A stretch of 64,000 bases of DNA from Candidatus Obscuribacterales bacterium (lineage in GTDB: Bacteria; Cyanobacteriota; Vampirovibrionia; Obscuribacterales; Obscuribacteraceae). The stretch covers positions 62,001-126,000 of the forward strand of contig JAIEQI010000086.1 of NCBI GenBank assembly GCA_019747875.1. Direction: 5' to 3'. The notes under the pieces are model-generated. The model was given only the letters and a program-made list of their open reading frames with translations, did not search any database and had not been told where the DNA came from. Below, piece after piece: positions 61,949-64,000 of this stretch (its first letter is position 1; the number at the start of each line of letters is the position of its first letter). A program made the translations under genes and the position numbers.

Positions 61949-62542
61949 ATGGCTTGGGCCGAACCGATAACTCTCAAAGGACAGCACGTTACCTTGGTGC
62001 CATTACAAATGGAGCATCAAGAAGACTTGGTCAAAGCAGTCTGTGATGGAAATCTTTTCGAGCTCTGGTATACGCCCATACCGGGACCAGACAAAATGCA
62101 ATTGGAGATTGAGCGCCGGCTGAAACTGCTTGAGCAAGGTGCCATGATCTCGTTCGCTGTAATAAGCAATGAGCTTGGTCGCGTTGTTGGACTGACCTCC
62201 TATATGCAAATTGACTCGCTCAATCACCGCCTCGAAATTGGCTCCACCTGGTACGCTAAATCGGTCCAGCGTTCTGCCTTGAACACTGAGTGCAAATATC
62301 TGCTCCTTCAACATGCCTTCGAAACACTCAAATGCATAGCCGTAGAGTTTCGAACTTCCATATTCAATCAGCAAAGCCGCGTAGCCATTGAACGTTTAGG
62401 CGCGAAACAGGACGGCATCTTGCGCAATCATGCGCGTCACAAGAATGGCACCATTCGCGATACCGTTGTCTACAGCATTATCTTCTCCGAGTGGCCCGTG
62501 GTTAAGTCGCATTTGCGCTTCCAGTTGGATAGACAACGTTAA
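61949..62542 (+). CDS. GNAT-family N-acetyltransferase (RimJ/RimL-like)
   Basis: 197 residues. GNAT features of the COG1670 type: EIGSTWYAKSVQRSALNTECKYLLLQHAFE (acetyl-CoA-binding helix region), then VEFRTSIFNQQSRVAIERLGAKQDGILRNH and the terminal RDTVVYSIIFSEWPVVK. The usual R/Q-x2-G-x-G/A loop is altered to VQRSALN, as in many members of this subgroup. The substrate could be a protein N terminus, amino acid or antibiotic; unknown. AAAGGAA lies about 10 nt upstream. The next gene starts 15 bp later. Confidence 0.87.
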   Translation: MAWAEPITLKGQHVTLVPLQMEHQEDLVKAVCDGNLFELWYTPIPGPDKMQLEIERRLKLLEQGAMISFAVISNELGRVVGLTSYMQIDSLNHRLEIGSTWYAKSVQRSALNTECKYLLLQHAFETLKCIAVEFRTSIFNQQSRVAIERLGAKQDGILRNHARHKNGTIRDTVVYSIIFSEWPVVKSHLRFQLDRQR

Positions 62543-62557
62543 GCGGACTCTCAACAC

Positions 62558-62983
62558 ATGATCTTCCGACTAGTCAATATTGTTCTGCTCCTACTCTTCG
62601 GAACGATTGTCGGAATGCTAATGGGCTTTGCCTATGCATCCCACCTCTTTGGTGCCGACGTGGTTGCCGATCAGATGGCAAGGCTAATCGGGGGTGATGC
62701 AGTTATGGATGTGCCCCCGCCTTCTTCGACAGCATCTCTGGAAGGCTTTCAATACGCGACTGCTGCCTTAATTCCCAAGTTAGGCGCTTGTATAGGTTTT
62801 GGGGTGGCCGTTTCTGTTTTGTTGGGTGCTGTCTCATTTCGTTTGATGAAAAATATGGTTAAAGCTGTAAAACCAAATGTCAGATCAGTTACAGCTGAGG
62901 ATGGCAGCGTCAAATACGTTAAGGATAAGCAGCAGAAACAACAGCTCGAAGAAGCCTGGCCTGAGAACGATTCCTCTTCCTAG
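62558..62983 (+). CDS. Small two-helix membrane protein
   Basis: 141 residues, not recognised. Hydrophobic helices at about 4-28 (VNIVLLLLFGTIVGMLMGFAYA) and 74-97 (GACIGFGVAVSVLLGAVSF) flank a polar loop of about 45 residues; a basic and then acidic tail follows. It lies 15 bp after the GNAT gene and is probably co-transcribed with it. Confidence 0.68.
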   Translation: MIFRLVNIVLLLLFGTIVGMLMGFAYASHLFGADVVADQMARLIGGDAVMDVPPPSSTASLEGFQYATAALIPKLGACIGFGVAVSVLLGAVSFRLMKNMVKAVKPNVRSVTAEDGSVKYVKDKQQKQQLEEAWPENDSSS

Positions 62984-63000
62984 CGATACCGCTTTTGATG

Positions 63001-63136
63001 AGCTAATCAACCCTATACTAGAGAGGGTTCCGAGATTGGAGAGAAAATCTCCAATTGGTGCTTGTACCTGGAAAACTTCAGTGATAGAGATAAATGCAAA
63101 CCGAAGCACTGCACATGGTGCTCGAGTTGATTAGCT
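63001..63136. repeat. 136-bp segment bounded by 11-bp inverted repeats
   Basis: AGCTAATCAAC (63001-63011) and its exact reverse complement (63126-63136) bound the segment; inside is an 8-bp hairpin (ATTGGAGA/TCTCCAAT at 63035-63055). It could be a small mobile-element-like (MITE-type) remnant or simply chance. Confidence 0.35.
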
Positions 63137-63149
63137 TCGCCCGACAACA

Positions 63150-63175
63150 AGGGCGATGTAATGCTCGCCCCATGC
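63150..63175. repeat. Family C repeat, divergent copy
   Basis: AGGGCGATGTAATGCTCGCC followed by CCATGC; arms GGGCGA and TCGCCC as in the clearest copies. Confidence 0.55.
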
Positions 63176-63197
63176 GTATTTAATATTGTTGGAAAGC

Positions 63198-63638
63198 TTA
63201 GAGCTTAACTTTTGCTTTGTCCACGACCGATGATACGCGATCACCAATTCTTCTCGGTTTGGACAAGCCACCGATGAGGAACAGTCCAGCCAGTACGATA
63301 TGGATAGCGTGGTCGACGCCGCCTAACTCGAGTTGACCAGGAATAAGTTTCATCATATGACTGCTATGCTCTGCTGGTGGCACAGTAGCTACGCCATGTC
63401 CCATGAATAAGCCAGCTATTCCGAGCAATCCGTAGACTGCACCAAACACGAGGCAGAACCGTTGTGCTGCCGGATATGTTCCTCTCATCCCAAAATAAAG
63501 TGCCGCTGCCCCTGATACCAGGTGAATAATGTTATGGGCTGCGCTCAAGTGAGCACCCATCAGATCAGGCACTGCGAAGCCGATAATACCCATGATAAGG
63601 AAGACAGCTCCGAGAATTCTGCAAATTGTTTTTGCCAT
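63198..63638 (-). CDS. DUF4383-family membrane protein
   Basis: A 146-residue membrane protein. The family hallmark HNIIHLVSGAAALYFG is present, with four predicted transmembrane helices (about 5-25, 38-54, 62-80 and 108-125). A His-rich loop (PPAEHSSHMMKL) and a second DHAIHIVLAGLFLIGG segment echo the HxxxH pattern of the first. Function of DUF4383 is unknown. It stands alone on the minus strand. Confidence 0.82.
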   Translation of the reverse strand: MAKTICRILGAVFLIMGIIGFAVPDLMGAHLSAAHNIIHLVSGAAALYFGMRGTYPAAQRFCLVFGAVYGLLGIAGLFMGHGVATVPPAEHSSHMMKLIPGQLELGGVDHAIHIVLAGLFLIGGLSKPRRIGDRVSSVVDKAKVKL

Positions 63639-63752
63639 TGTTTTTTCGCTCCGTATGCGCTCAATCCAGGAGAGACGGAGCCCGTAATCTTGTAGTTCCA
63701 GTTTTAAACGCGCCGGAGTCCCACCGGGGATCGACCTGTCACCATCTCATCT

Positions 63753-64000
63753 CTAATCCAACAAGCCGAAGTATGTTTGGAATATGAGCGCGTGATTCGC
63801 CTGGTCATCGAATTCGTCGGAGCGATTGACGTATTGGTGTTGGTAGCCGAATTCGATTCGATCGTTCTTTCCGAATTTGAATCCGATTCCGCTAAAGAAT
63901 CTGTTCTGGTCAACACCTCGTTGCGGACCGTCATTAACCGAATTGAGATTCAAGAACAACTCATTCGATGTCGTCAGGTAAAAAAGTTTCGATAATTTCA
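63753..64000 (-). CDS. DUF2490-family protein, C-terminal part (5' end outside window)
   Basis: The frame is open to the right edge; 81 residues are visible. The end has the block VDQNRFFSGIGFKFGKNDRIEFGYQHQY, matching the last strands of DUF2490 beta-barrel-like outer-membrane proteins, and finishes IFQTYFGLLD with aromatic residues near the end as in barrel strands. Only the C terminus is available, so the family call rests on this block. Confidence 0.7.
   Translation of the reverse strand, partial: KLSKLFYLTTSNELFLNLNSVNDGPQRGVDQNRFFSGIGFKFGKNDRIEFGYQHQYVNRSDEFDDQANHALIFQTYFGLLD

Noticed and set aside
61653..61970. 105-codon plus-strand frame before the GNAT gene
   Set aside because: Overlaps the GNAT start, crosses the palindrome and has no family resemblance or ribosome-binding site.

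Overview
The window looks like a chromosome segment from a bacterium related to the Cyanobacteria, most plausibly a non-photosynthetic sister lineage such as Melainabacteria/Vampirovibrionia (Obscuribacterales-like). This is inferred from three things. The ribosomal superoperon ends in truA-rplM-rpsI, as in cyanobacteria. There is a DUF3370 protein, a family typical of cyanobacteria. There are also many Hanks-type Ser/Thr kinases with TPR-like output regions. No photosynthesis gene is present here. The placement is a sequence-feature argument, not a phylogeny.

Layout. 1-10.1 kb: the tail of a TPR protein, a monomeric-sarcosine-oxidase-like flavoenzyme, a GT4 glycosyltransferase, a YyaL/SPATA20-type thioredoxin-fold protein, a membrane Ser/Thr kinase, an OmpR-type response regulator and a second kinase. 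10.1-16 kb: an esterase-like hydrolase and a minus-strand operon of a TMTC-like membrane TPR protein, a zinc-ribbon membrane protein and a PAS histidine kinase. 16-26 kb: a glycine-zipper secreted protein, an unknown protein, the DUF3370 protein, two tandem kinases with an N-terminal Cys knuckle, and a zinc-ribbon membrane protein coupled to a PPC/DUF296 protein. 26-40.6 kb: a 1451-residue LysM/zinc-ribbon protein, a histidine phosphatase, a secreted TPR protein with a polythreonine tract, a flavoprotein/GT2 pair, a repeat-rich protein overlapping a small unknown partner, and a fifth kinase.

40.6-60.8 kb: one minus-strand S10-spc-alpha ribosomal superoperon (rpsJ to rpsI, 34 genes including secY, adk, map, infA, rpoA and truA), closed by a strong intrinsic terminator. 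60.8-64 kb: a repeat-bearing non-coding stretch, a GNAT acetyltransferase, a small membrane protein, a DUF4383 membrane protein and the end of a DUF2490 outer-membrane-type protein.

The most unusual layer is non-coding. Nearly every longer spacer of the ribosomal superoperon carries small hairpin repeats. One family (nine copies) keeps a fixed core but has a six-base stem that changes from copy to copy with compensating changes on the other arm. Other families sit in the secY-rplO gap, overlap the rplM stop codon, and appear in-frame inside two protein genes. The kinases, zinc-ribbon membrane proteins, histidine kinase and response regulator suggest a lineage rich in membrane signalling and envelope proteins.
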